Below are positions 37,108-44,434 of a stretch of 64,000 nucleotides of DNA, one piece after another. The position numbers were made by a program, and so were the translations under genes. The notes beneath the pieces were generated by a model. That model made no database searches, was not told the origin of the DNA, and saw only the letters and a program-made list of their open reading frames with translations. Source of the DNA: Fodinibius sp. Rm-B-1B1-1 (GTDB lineage Bacteria > Bacteroidota > Rhodothermia > Balneolales > Balneolaceae); the NCBI RefSeq assembly GCF_038594945.1, contig NZ_JBCFYD010000002.1:1178001-1242000 (forward strand), written 5' to 3'. The stretch's first letter is position 1, and each line of letters starts with the position of its first letter.

Positions 37108-37560
37108 ATGTCAATATTTCAACAAGACTTTCTGATGCGGCAAATTCAATATTTAACACAGTTGCTGCAACAGGTTATCTTTAAGAAGAATCAGCAAAAA
37201 CCTAAAGAGGCTATCCAGGATATCCACAATGCCTTTGAGCGGCTTACCAAAGATCGACCTGATGCTTTTCACGAACTAAGTTTGCCAGATACTATCAGCA
37301 TTTTTTGCCGTGATGGAAATTTTACATCAGAATTAGCCGCGGCCGCAGCCGATTTGCTATTTGAAGAAGGAAAGATGAAACAGAAAGAATCCTATTCTCA
37401 ATCCCAGAAATGTTACGCTCAGGCACTTCTCCTCTATCGAAGGATACTCAAAGAAAATAAAGCGACGGTTCCACTGGATATCAGCACAAAAATTGATCAT
37501 CTTACTCAAAAGCTGAACAGCGATTACCTTCATCAGGTAAATAATGCGTTAAAAAAATAG
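37108..37560 (+). CDS. Small all-helical protein resembling DUF6483
   Basis: 150 residues, entirely helical in appearance: QDFLMRQIQYLTQLLQQVIFKKNQQKPKEAIQDIHNAFERL, a short linker and LAAAAADLLFEEGKMKQKESYSQSQKCYAQALLLYRRILKEN. The second half has TPR-like helix spacing. It resembles the DUF6483 family of small cytoplasmic proteins; this is from memory of the pattern and unverified. It begins 5 bases after the EEP gene stop and is followed 4 bases on by the TfoX-like gene, so the three form one transcription unit. No function proposed. Confidence 0.6.
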   Translation: MSIFQQDFLMRQIQYLTQLLQQVIFKKNQQKPKEAIQDIHNAFERLTKDRPDAFHELSLPDTISIFCRDGNFTSELAAAAADLLFEEGKMKQKESYSQSQKCYAQALLLYRRILKENKATVPLDISTKIDHLTQKLNSDYLHQVNNALKK

Positions 37561-37564
37561 TACT

Positions 37565-37921
37565 GTGGCTGAATACAATGAACGATTAGAAGACTTGTTA
37601 GATCACCATCTGATTGCAAACGAGGAGCTGGAAAAGAAAAAAGAAGGTGGCGGTGTGGGGTATCTTCTAAATGGTAATATGTGTCTTGGTATCTATGAGG
37701 ATTTTCTCATTGCTCGCATCGGTAAATCCCTGGCTAACTCACTAATCGCAAAAAAGGGAGTCAGAAGATATTTACCTGACAAAGACTTGTATGATGACTT
37801 TATCATGGTTGAAGAAAAGGTGTATTCCCATTCAAAAGCACTAAAGAAATTTATTGACCAAAGTCTTAGCTATACGGGCAATTTGCCGCCTAAAGATCAC
37901 GGTAAATCAACAAATATCTAA
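37565..37921 (+). CDS. TfoX/Sxy N-terminal domain protein
   Basis: 118 residues starting with GTG, four bases after the preceding stop. The sequence follows the TfoX N-terminal domain plan: GGGVGYLLNGNMCLGIYEDFLIARIG (28-53), a variable middle, then DDFIMVEEKVYSHSKALKKFIDQSLSYTGNLPPK, matching the M.GY..V......L..WI...L.Y...LPPK ending. In gammaproteobacteria TfoX relates to natural competence, but stand-alone N-domains elsewhere have no known role, so competence should not be assumed. Confidence 0.72.
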   Translation: MAEYNERLEDLLDHHLIANEELEKKKEGGGVGYLLNGNMCLGIYEDFLIARIGKSLANSLIAKKGVRRYLPDKDLYDDFIMVEEKVYSHSKALKKFIDQSLSYTGNLPPKDHGKSTNI

Positions 37922-37926
37922 AAAAA

Positions 37927-38499
37927 CTATTCTTCGAGAAGCGTTTTAATTCTCGGCTCCAATTCTTTATTGGTTAGTGCTCCTACCGCAAAATACTCAA
38001 GATTCCCTTTTTTATTAATAATATATGTTGTTGGGATTCCCATGGTAGGCCCGTACTTATCCATAATCTCTCCCTGGTCGATGACAATTGGATAACTTAC
38101 ATCGTATTCTTCAATAAACGGACGCACAACCGATTCGCCCTGCTCATCAATAGAAACACCCAATATCATAAAGCCATCTTCTTTATATTTTTCGTAGAGT
38201 TCCTGCAGATCTGGCGTTTCTTGTCGACAAGGTGCACACCAGGTAGCCCAAATATTCAACAGTACGACCTGTCCTTGATAATCAGATAAGGTGAATGTAT
38301 CACCATTTAATAACGTAACTTCAAAATCACGCGCTTCTGCTTGGCGCTGGGCAGGATATAACGTTGCTGAACTGGGATCAAGTTGCTCAAGTGGCTTTGT
38401 GGGGCCTTCTTGTGATGAATTACTTTCTGAATTGCATCCCCAAAATACGAAAGCACTGAAAGTCAGAAAAAGTCCTAAAATGCTTAGCGATTTCTTCAT
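37927..38499 (-). CDS. TlpA/ResA-like thiol:disulfide oxidoreductase lipoprotein
   Basis: 190 residues. Lipobox FVFWG-C (Cys22) anchors a thioredoxin-fold domain with an intact WATWCAPCRQE active site and the preceding strand YQGQVVLLNIWA. MGIPTTYIINKKG supplies the cis-proline loop. It should reduce or shuffle disulfides outside the cytoplasm, for example in cytochrome c maturation. Unlike the two thioredoxin-fold proteins elsewhere in this window, the CXXC is present. It lies 18 bases downstream of a DUF411 metal-binding protein on the same strand. Confidence 0.88.
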   Translation of the reverse strand: MKKSLSILGLFLTFSAFVFWGCNSESNSSQEGPTKPLEQLDPSSATLYPAQRQAEARDFEVTLLNGDTFTLSDYQGQVVLLNIWATWCAPCRQETPDLQELYEKYKEDGFMILGVSIDEQGESVVRPFIEEYDVSYPIVIDQGEIMDKYGPTMGIPTTYIINKKGNLEYFAVGALTNKELEPRIKTLLEE

Positions 38500-38517
38500 A
38501 ATCCAGTTAATTCGCCA

Positions 38518-38991
38518 TTAATGTTGGGCAAAAACTTCGGTGCTACCATCATTCTTAAGCAAATATACCTTGTAAGGCTCGTTTATTTTTGTATTCATCC
38601 CCGGAGAACTGGCTGGCATGCCTGGTACAACCAATCCGCGCGCGTCAGGCTCTTCCGTAAGTAACCGCTCAATATCCCCTGCCGGAACGTGCCCTTCTAC
38701 TACATAATCACCTACTATAGCCGTATGGCAAGCTCCCATATTTTGCGGGATCCCCTGGTCAGCTTTAACACCATACAGATTGGGCGAATTAATTGACTTA
38801 ACACTATATCCATTACCTTGCATGTAAACAGCCCATTTCTCACAACACTGGCATCCTTCGTTTTTGTACATGGTTACTTCGGCGGCGCTATTGTCCTGAC
38901 GATTATAATAATCGTTAACAATATACCAGATGGCCCCACCGGCTATTAATATGATCAGCGTTGCGTAAGTAAGAAATTTTTTGGGCTTCAT
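38518..38991 (-). CDS. Membrane-anchored DUF411 metal-binding protein
   Basis: 157 residues from the ATG at 38991 (MKPKKFLTYATLIILIAGGAIWYIV), which gives one clean N-terminal membrane segment. Longer in-frame starts run into the tRNA-Leu gene and are rejected. The soluble part is a DUF411 domain: VTMYKNEGCQCCEKWAVYMQGNGYSV with the CxCC cluster, then GACHTAIVGDYVVEGHVPAGDIERLL and GLVVPGMPASSPGMN. DUF411 proteins (CopG-type annotations) are linked to copper handling in other bacteria; here that is family knowledge only. It is co-oriented with a ResA-like gene. Confidence 0.82.
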   Translation of the reverse strand: MKPKKFLTYATLIILIAGGAIWYIVNDYYNRQDNSAAEVTMYKNEGCQCCEKWAVYMQGNGYSVKSINSPNLYGVKADQGIPQNMGACHTAIVGDYVVEGHVPAGDIERLLTEEPDARGLVVPGMPASSPGMNTKINEPYKVYLLKNDGSTEVFAQH

Positions 38992-39024
38992 AACAGGGTT
39001 GCTTGCCGTTAAAGAAATGAAAAG

Positions 39025-39109
39025 TACCCGAGGTCGGACTCGAACCGACACGACCGCAATGGCCACCGGATTTTGAATCCGGCGCGTCTACCAATTCCGC
39101 CACTCAGGC
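39025..39109 (-). tRNA. tRNA-Leu (anticodon CAA)
   Basis: 85 nt, type II cloverleaf. Acceptor arms GCCTGAG and CTCGGGT with discriminator A; D-arm GGCGGAATTGGTAGACGC; anticodon stem CCGGA/TCCGG around the loop TTCAAAA, giving anticodon CAA for UUG; a long variable arm (TGGCCATTGCGGTCGT); T-arm GTCGG TTCGAGT CCGAC. CCA is not encoded. Its 5' end marks the border with the accessory region. Confidence 0.95.
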
Positions 39110-39393
39110 AAATGTGTTAAATCGTTGTTTCCCAACAACTTAAGGCCGATTAAATGATTTTAGAACTATGTCCTCCATCGTACTTCTAAGCCCGTAAAAA
39201 AGGGCATTTTTAACACCTGATTTGGTGTCTATTTGGTGTCTAAGGACTATCTATTTCATTCAGCCTTCATTTTTTAAAAGAACGTATTTGAATACGCGAT
39301 GAATATAACAGTTTGAGTATTACTTCTACAACATTCTTTTCGTATTTTCTCAGCGATTTTTTTTAATGCAACAAGAATAAACTGAGATAAAAA
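39110..39393. other. Junction between tRNA-Leu and the accessory region
   Basis: 284 bp without a gene. It contains a weak hairpin GCCC/GGGC (39190-39205) followed by ATTTTT, and two abutting copies of TTTGGTGTCTA (39221-39231 and 39232-39242), the first preceded by an inverted AACACC. Such short direct repeats next to a tRNA are compatible with recombinase-binding sites, but the matching right junction is outside the window. Confidence 0.4.
39221..39242. repeat. Tandem 11-bp repeat, possible recombinase arm sites
   Basis: Two perfect, directly abutting copies of TTTGGTGTCTA. They sit about 110 bp from tRNA-Leu and 150 bp before the first accessory gene. Confidence 0.55.
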
Positions 39394-40794
39394 ATGGCTG
39401 ACACTAAAGAGGAAAAAGAGAAAGAAATTAAATCGAAAGTAATCTCAATTTATCAAGAGCGAGTGATCAGGTTTTTCGACTATTTAATTGAGCATAATGC
39501 CAAGATTTCCGTTGAAGTGCCCTCTGGCATTCGAGGAGAATCCAAGTGGAGAACTTATACCAAAGACCACGATGTATTTAATTACAGAGAGCTATTAGGC
39601 GAAGCATTAGGAATTGACATAATTGACGAAGATTACAAAATTGATGAGTTTTTTAGAGACTCCTATATACAAAGCGTATCCCACCAAAATTCAATACGTC
39701 TTAGGTCGGCACGTAAAGGTATTATTCATGATGTTCATTTTGATTTTAAGGAAGATAAACCAACCGAGCCAAGATACGTCAAGGGCTTATCGACAAAGAG
39801 AAAGCTATTTATTTTAAAGAATTTCAACGTCCATAGACCTCTGAATGTGCAGGAGGTCTATCCCCTCTTCGACAGAAATATTCGACTTCGTGTGCTCAGC
39901 TTAATAGACTGTTTTTTAAATAATGAGGAAAATTCTCCTAAGCACCACGACCATGAAAATTATTTCATAAGTGGGGTTCAAGGTTCGGCTCCCTTCTTGA
40001 ATAATCTATATATGAAAGCGCTGAGAAATTATAGCTCTAAGGATTTAAACACATTGAGAGAAACATATTCTAAGGTCTCTTATAATAATGTTTCCAAAAT
40101 TGATTCCAAGCCATTTCCTTATATTCTGCCTGATTACCCAACCTTAAAAGTGCCATTTAATGTCTGCTCGTCCAGAAATACAGATCGAAAGACATTAAAA
40201 GAGCAAGAAAAATTAATCAATCCTTTTCTCCCAACCCCTGACCACTTTGAAGACCAACAAATCTGGTTTCAAGGTACAAGATATCAAACCATAAAATTAA
40301 AGGAAGAAGAACTTTTTAACAGCCCTGTTGAAGAATGGCCTCGTTTTTTTGCGGAACATCTTATTCTCACTGGTGCCGAATACATAGCAATTGAAAATGA
40401 AATCATTGACATTTGCATTGATGAAGTATTAACAAATATTGAATTCAGGTTATATAATGGAGATAAAAATAAAGTCAACTTATATAACAGAAAATTTAGC
40501 ATAGATGATTTAGTCGAGTTATTAGATGTGTATATAATTAACGAGGGAATTAATGAGCTTATAGACATTAAGCCATCGTCAATTTTTTCCAAAAAGCTAA
40601 AAAAACACCCCAATCTGCAAGTGATTGAACAACGTCCTGACTTTAAACTTGATTTTAAAAAACGGCTGTTATTTGAGCTTACTCTTTATCTATTTGTAGA
40701 AATGGCAAAACATATTGGGTTTTATTCAAGAGATCACAATGAAGGATTGAAAAGCGAACTCGATTATTTCTTTGATGATCTAATATCTGGATAG
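39394..40794 (+). CDS. Orphan protein, first gene of the accessory region
   Basis: 466 residues; no family recognised. No membrane segment, no signal, no nucleotide-binding motif and no obvious nuclease motif. It is soluble and mostly helical, with a charged N-terminus (MADTKEEKEKEIKSKVISIYQERVIRFFDYLIEHN) and a C-terminal half rich in hydrophobic helices (IAIENEIIDICIDEVLTNIEFRLY, FSIDDLVELLDVYIINEGINELIDI). A GAGAT sequence precedes the ATG at suitable spacing. It is single, ahead of the palindrome-preceded HTH-like gene. AT-richer than the core region. Confidence 0.6.
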   Translation: MADTKEEKEKEIKSKVISIYQERVIRFFDYLIEHNAKISVEVPSGIRGESKWRTYTKDHDVFNYRELLGEALGIDIIDEDYKIDEFFRDSYIQSVSHQNSIRLRSARKGIIHDVHFDFKEDKPTEPRYVKGLSTKRKLFILKNFNVHRPLNVQEVYPLFDRNIRLRVLSLIDCFLNNEENSPKHHDHENYFISGVQGSAPFLNNLYMKALRNYSSKDLNTLRETYSKVSYNNVSKIDSKPFPYILPDYPTLKVPFNVCSSRNTDRKTLKEQEKLINPFLPTPDHFEDQQIWFQGTRYQTIKLKEEELFNSPVEEWPRFFAEHLILTGAEYIAIENEIIDICIDEVLTNIEFRLYNGDKNKVNLYNRKFSIDDLVELLDVYIINEGINELIDIKPSSIFSKKLKKHPNLQVIEQRPDFKLDFKKRLLFELTLYLFVEMAKHIGFYSRDHNEGLKSELDYFFDDLISG

Positions 40795-40831
40795 TAAAAT
40801 ATTTTTACTATCCAGTCCCACTTCTCCCGGT

Positions 40832-40892
40832 ATTGAGATATTCGACTACAATGCAAGTAATTCTTGCAGAAACGTTAATCGAATATCTCAAT
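40832..40892. promoter_or_regulatory. Nested palindromes directly before the HTH-like gene
   Basis: Outer arms of 14 bp, ATTGAGATATTCGA (40832-40845) and TCGAATATCTCAAT (40879-40892), enclose an inner palindrome TGCAAG-TAATT-CTTGCA (40852-40868). The right outer arm ends one base before the ATG of the next gene, so it covers the ribosome-binding site. It may be an operator pair for that gene's product or an RNA hairpin that hides the start. Confidence 0.65.
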
Positions 40893-40893
40893 C

Positions 40894-41157
40894 ATGGAAA
40901 TACAACACTTCTTAATTACTGGTGAGGCTGTAGAATACCTACAGCAACAAATCAAGCAAGAGGTCCATTATTACGACCTTGACAATATAATAAGAGCTGG
41001 AGCTATAGATCCTCCTGAAATGATTGGTGGACGACGATTGTGGTCGCCCGACGACCTCAAAGCGGCTGCCAAAGCCCTACGAATTCGTCGTGCTAAACGC
41101 CCATCTCTAACCCAAGAACGATCACTTGTAAACAATCAGGAGGACACCAATGAATAG
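40894..41157 (+). CDS. Small helix-turn-helix-like protein, possible regulator or excisionase
   Basis: 87 residues. The middle (YYDLDNIIRAGAIDPPEMIGGRRLWSPDDLKAAAKAL) resembles a MerR-like or excisionase-type winged helix: helix, turn, a GGRRLWSPDDL wing/second helix start. The C-terminal tail is basic then acidic. It follows the nested palindrome by one base and overlaps the next gene by eight bases. Roles as autoregulator, excisionase or replication accessory factor are all possible; the sequence does not decide. Confidence 0.6.
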   Translation: MEIQHFLITGEAVEYLQQQIKQEVHYYDLDNIIRAGAIDPPEMIGGRRLWSPDDLKAAAKALRIRRAKRPSLTQERSLVNNQEDTNE

Positions 41158-41554
41158 ATTAAATTTAGACGATTTCGATCTGTGGATATTTGCTTCACAT
41201 ATGGCCATACATATCAATGAGTTCAACCCAGAGGAATACAACCTGGATACCAGTTTTGTACCTGATGGCAGAGCTCTACGAAGGCTTAACCGATCACGTG
41301 ATGTATTTGCCCGAATAATCACCGAGTTTACTTCACTTATCAGCGGGAAACCTCGCTGCCATTATCTCAATGATTATCTCACAGCGATCTTACGGAAAGA
41401 CCTGAAGATGTATGTCGACAAGAAGGAAATCGCCCGTATTTGGGAGATTCCGATTGCCCAATTAGACATCGATAACTTAGCAGAGTTGGAAAGTAAGCAT
41501 CTCTATGGTCAACCATGTTACCTGTGGGAAGATGTCGTCAACTTTGTGAGCTAA
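41150..41554 (+). CDS. Small protein of unknown function coupled to the HTH-like gene
   Basis: 134 residues, no family recognised. A canonical AGGAGG stands seven bases before the ATG, inside the end of the previous gene, so efficient coupled translation is likely. Sequence is mostly helical (DLWIFASHMAIHINEFNPEEY, GRALRRLNRSRDVFARIITEFTSLIS) and the C-terminal half, KKEIARIWEIPIAQLDIDNLAELESKHLYGQPCYLWEDVVNFV, looks like a helix-turn-helix segment of the type that selects DNA or replication partners. It is upstream of a DUF3987 protein. Confidence 0.6.
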   Translation: MNRLNLDDFDLWIFASHMAIHINEFNPEEYNLDTSFVPDGRALRRLNRSRDVFARIITEFTSLISGKPRCHYLNDYLTAILRKDLKMYVDKKEIARIWEIPIAQLDIDNLAELESKHLYGQPCYLWEDVVNFVS

Positions 41555-41632
41555 TCAAATACATGGAGAGGGAACTCAATCCCCCTCTCCATTCTTATCT
41601 CCGTACAACCAAAAGAAATTACTTTTTATAAG

Positions 41633-44029
41633 ATGAGTATATCTGAAAAACTATATCCCAACGAAGTTAAAACGATTTTAACTACTATTTTGAACCTAAA
41701 TATCTCTCCAAATGGTAGTGAACAACAAACAATATTAAGTCCCCTTCGGGACGAACAGAACCCATCCTTTAGTATTAATATTAAAACTGGTTATTGGACT
41801 GATCATGGAACTAACGAAAGCGGTGATATCATTACGTTACTGCGAAAAATACTCAATATTAGCTTTTATAAAGCCGTAAAGAAGATAGAACCAGTGGTTG
41901 GTAGACAACTATTAAACCTTGTTGATCAAACAAATACCAAATACGCAAATATTCAGACATCAAACTATTCAAATGGTCATACAGACGACCAACTGTCTAA
42001 AGATATTGATGAACTTATAGCTGAACTTCCCAATGAAAACGATCGAAATCGCCTAACAAATGAGCCTCACCACCCACTACTAAAACAGCTATCGTCATAC
42101 GATTTAATCTCCAAGGAGACGCTTGAAAGGTTCAATTGTGGTATTAAAACACAATGGGATAAAGACTGGCTATCTATTCCCTATCCTACAGGTATGCAGT
42201 TGTATCGTCGGGAAAACGGGGAAAAAGTTATCCGAATGATGAAAGGGAGCAAGCCGAAAGATTCCTGGTTTGGCACAGGTCAGCTAACCGGTAAATCGAT
42301 TCTGTTTATTTGTAAGTCACCTCGTGAGGCGATGATGCTTAGCGAGCGATACAGCGATGTGATTGATGTTATAAGCATTGCATCCGGTGAAATCCCAGAA
42401 ATGTCTGACAAACAAGCCAATGACTTAAAACGAATCGTTAAACACGTTCATACTATAAAGATTCTATTTGACTGTGATACGAACTCTGTCAAACAAACTG
42501 CACACTCGTTTACCCAACATGTTAACCGTTCGGTTACTAATAATAACGTGAATGTTGAATTGGTTAACATTTCGAAGCTCACTAACAACAAATGCAAGGA
42601 TATAACGGATTATTTTAAGCAAGAGCCAGACCCTCAAAAAGTGTATAAAAAGATTCTTGCCAAAGGAACCACAATCCAACATAGAAAAAAGCGTCTTTCG
42701 GATATATTCAGCAATGAATGGAACGTGCAACAGGCCAAACCACACGGCGACAAGGTTTTTGAAAGACTGCCCAAAGCATTAAAAGAAATCACGGACCTAT
42801 TTCCCGACCAGTCCGAACGTGATGTGTTCCTTAATGCAGCCCTTCCAGTGTTATCTGCCCATTTGCCTAACGTACATATTCCTCATCGAGATGGAGCTTA
42901 TTCTCCTGATCTTTATACCATTGTTATAGCAAAACCGGGATCTGGCAAAGGAATCGCTGAAAAGGCTCGAAAGATTGGTCATCAGTTAAACAACAAACTT
43001 ATTGAAGACGGTAAAAAGGAACTACTAAAGTGGGAAGGATTACCCAAAAAGGATAAAGAGAAAACCCCTAAGCCTATTCCGCGTCAACTATTCCTGCCGG
43101 GCAATACCAGCTCTCGGGCATTGTATGACTTTTTAGCCCATAACGATGGACGTGGACTTATTTTTGAAACCGAAATCGATACCCTTGTCAATGCTACCCG
43201 ACAGGATTGGGGCGATTTTACGGATGTTATACGAAAGGGATTCCATCACGAACCCTCAACGATGAGACGAAAGAACGATAATATGTATATCGAACGGCCT
43301 GAGCTATCAATTTTTATGTCTGGTACGTTTGACCAATTTTCGAAACTGTTTGACAATGCAGAAAACGGACACTTCAGCCGGTATGCCTATTATACATTTG
43401 AATCCAAATTGACGTGGAAGACCCACCGTCCCACGAATAACTCCCAACAACTCGCTGAAAAGTTAGACCATTTTTCATCGGTGATGTTCAAAACGTATAA
43501 TATCTTAAAAGAGAAAGAATCTCCGCTTGTCATACAATTAGAAGACCGTCATTGGGACTACCTCAATGATACCTTTATGCATAAGATGCAGGAGCTCGAA
43601 GACCATGGAATGAGCCGGTACCTGCAATCAAATAATCAACGGATTGCGGTAATAGCACTTCGAATAGCCGCCATTATGTGTATTGTCAGAAATATAATAG
43701 CAACTAAACCAGAAATTGTTAAACGCTCAACACTAATCGTAACCAATGCAGACATGGAGGTAAGTATTGGGCTGGCGCAAAACTTTCTGGACCATGCCAT
43801 TCGGCTGTTTCACTTGCTCCCCGGTAGCTCCGCCAAACCTTCTAACAACAAAACCATGAATCGCTTTTTTTATGCCCTGCCTGAGCGATTTGAAACCAAT
43901 CAGGCCTATTTTTATGGTTATGAAGCGGGTATACCCGAACGTACCGTACGCAACTATTTAAAAAAGTTATGCGATCAAGAGTTTCTTTATAAAAAAGCAC
44001 ACGGATCGTATGTCAAAACGGATCACTAA
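41633..44029 (+). CDS. DUF3987 primase/helicase-like protein
   Basis: 798 residues. The N-terminus (about 35-85, LSPLRDEQNPSFSINIKTGYWTDHGTNESGDIITLLRKI) has the plan of a CHC2-type primase zinc domain but with the cysteines replaced. A Toprim-like stretch follows (about 220-290, SILFICKSPREAMMLSERY ... IKILFDCDTN). The C-terminal half is a DUF3987 P-loop ATPase with Walker A IAKPGSGKG near residue 432 and GLIFETEIDTLVNATRQDWGDFTDVIRKGFHHE further on. The last 60 residues look like a winged helix (YGYEAGIPERTVRNYLKKLCDQEFLYKKAHG). It probably primes or unwinds the element's own DNA. A 9-bp repeat array starts three bases after its stop. Confidence 0.82.
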   Translation: MSISEKLYPNEVKTILTTILNLNISPNGSEQQTILSPLRDEQNPSFSINIKTGYWTDHGTNESGDIITLLRKILNISFYKAVKKIEPVVGRQLLNLVDQTNTKYANIQTSNYSNGHTDDQLSKDIDELIAELPNENDRNRLTNEPHHPLLKQLSSYDLISKETLERFNCGIKTQWDKDWLSIPYPTGMQLYRRENGEKVIRMMKGSKPKDSWFGTGQLTGKSILFICKSPREAMMLSERYSDVIDVISIASGEIPEMSDKQANDLKRIVKHVHTIKILFDCDTNSVKQTAHSFTQHVNRSVTNNNVNVELVNISKLTNNKCKDITDYFKQEPDPQKVYKKILAKGTTIQHRKKRLSDIFSNEWNVQQAKPHGDKVFERLPKALKEITDLFPDQSERDVFLNAALPVLSAHLPNVHIPHRDGAYSPDLYTIVIAKPGSGKGIAEKARKIGHQLNNKLIEDGKKELLKWEGLPKKDKEKTPKPIPRQLFLPGNTSSRALYDFLAHNDGRGLIFETEIDTLVNATRQDWGDFTDVIRKGFHHEPSTMRRKNDNMYIERPELSIFMSGTFDQFSKLFDNAENGHFSRYAYYTFESKLTWKTHRPTNNSQQLAEKLDHFSSVMFKTYNILKEKESPLVIQLEDRHWDYLNDTFMHKMQELEDHGMSRYLQSNNQRIAVIALRIAAIMCIVRNIIATKPEIVKRSTLIVTNADMEVSIGLAQNFLDHAIRLFHLLPGSSAKPSNNKTMNRFFYALPERFETNQAYFYGYEAGIPERTVRNYLKKLCDQEFLYKKAHGSYVKTDH

Positions 44030-44031
44030 TT

Positions 44032-44113
44032 TTGCCACGGTTGCCATATTTGCCATTCTTGCCGCTTTCAACTCAAATGGCACAAAAGGCAAGAATGGCA
44101 ACCTGGCAAAAGG
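44032..44113. repeat. Iteron-like array: four TTGCC 9-mers facing four GGCA 8-9-mers
   Basis: On the plus strand four head-to-tail 9-bp units start at 44032, 44041, 44050 and 44059: TTGCCACGG, TTGCCATAT, TTGCCATTC and TTGCCGCTT. After an 11-bp spacer come GGCACAAAA, GGCAAGAAT, GGCAACCT and GGCAAAAGG at 44079, 44088, 44097 and 44105, i.e. the same motif on the opposite strand. 14 bases (44050-44063 and 44088-44101) form a perfect inverted repeat. Such phased repeats next to a primase-like gene resemble replication iterons. Confidence 0.75.
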
Positions 44114-44310
44114 TAGGTAAGCCTCTCTATTTGTCATACGTTTGCTCTACATTTTGCCCTACCTAACACTGACGTTTAAACTTTCCTAAAACCTTGTACT
44201 ATAGTCTCTATTAATGGTTCTAAGCTCTTTGTTATACAATTTTGTCAAACAATTAGGCTGAATTTCATAGCTTGTTAAACGTTAAATACTTCCCATAATA
44301 GACAGTTCCA

Positions 44311-44374
44311 GTTATGTTTTTATGGGATTATGGTTTTATGGTTCGGCTTTATGGTTTTATGTTTTTGCCTTCAA
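44311..44374. repeat. Short degenerate TTATGG repeat tract
   Basis: Repeated TTATG units (TTATGTTTT, TATGGGAT, TATGGTTT, TATGGTTC, TATGGTTT, TATGTTTT) in 64 bp of T-rich DNA just beyond the 3' end of the KAP NTPase gene. Function unknown; possibly slipped-strand expansion. Confidence 0.5.
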
Positions 44375-44434
44375 CTTCAGACGTATTGAGAAAACACATC
44401 TCCGGCTAACTCTTCAACCTCAATTACAAGCTTA

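Larger units (their letters stand above)
44030..44434. other. Intergenic region with iteron-like array and TTATGG tract
   Basis: 405 bp between the convergent DUF3987 and KAP NTPase genes, with no gene. It carries the repeat array at 44032-44113, another related element near 44150-44166 (TTTTGCCCTACCTAA, partly inverted relative to GGCAAAAGGTAGGTAA at 44105-44120), and the TTATGG-rich tract at 44311-44374. Confidence 0.6.

Noticed and set aside
37565-37921. Competence regulator TfoX function
   Set aside because: Only the N-terminal domain is present, and such stand-alone domains outside gammaproteobacteria have no proven competence role.
38992-39066. Upstream in-frame extension of the DUF411 gene
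   Set aside because: It reads through the tRNA-Leu sequence; the ATG at 38991 gives a proper membrane anchor.
44032-44113. CRISPR array
   Set aside because: The 9-bp units have no unique spacers of 25-40 bp and no cas genes are present; better explained as iteron-like repeats.
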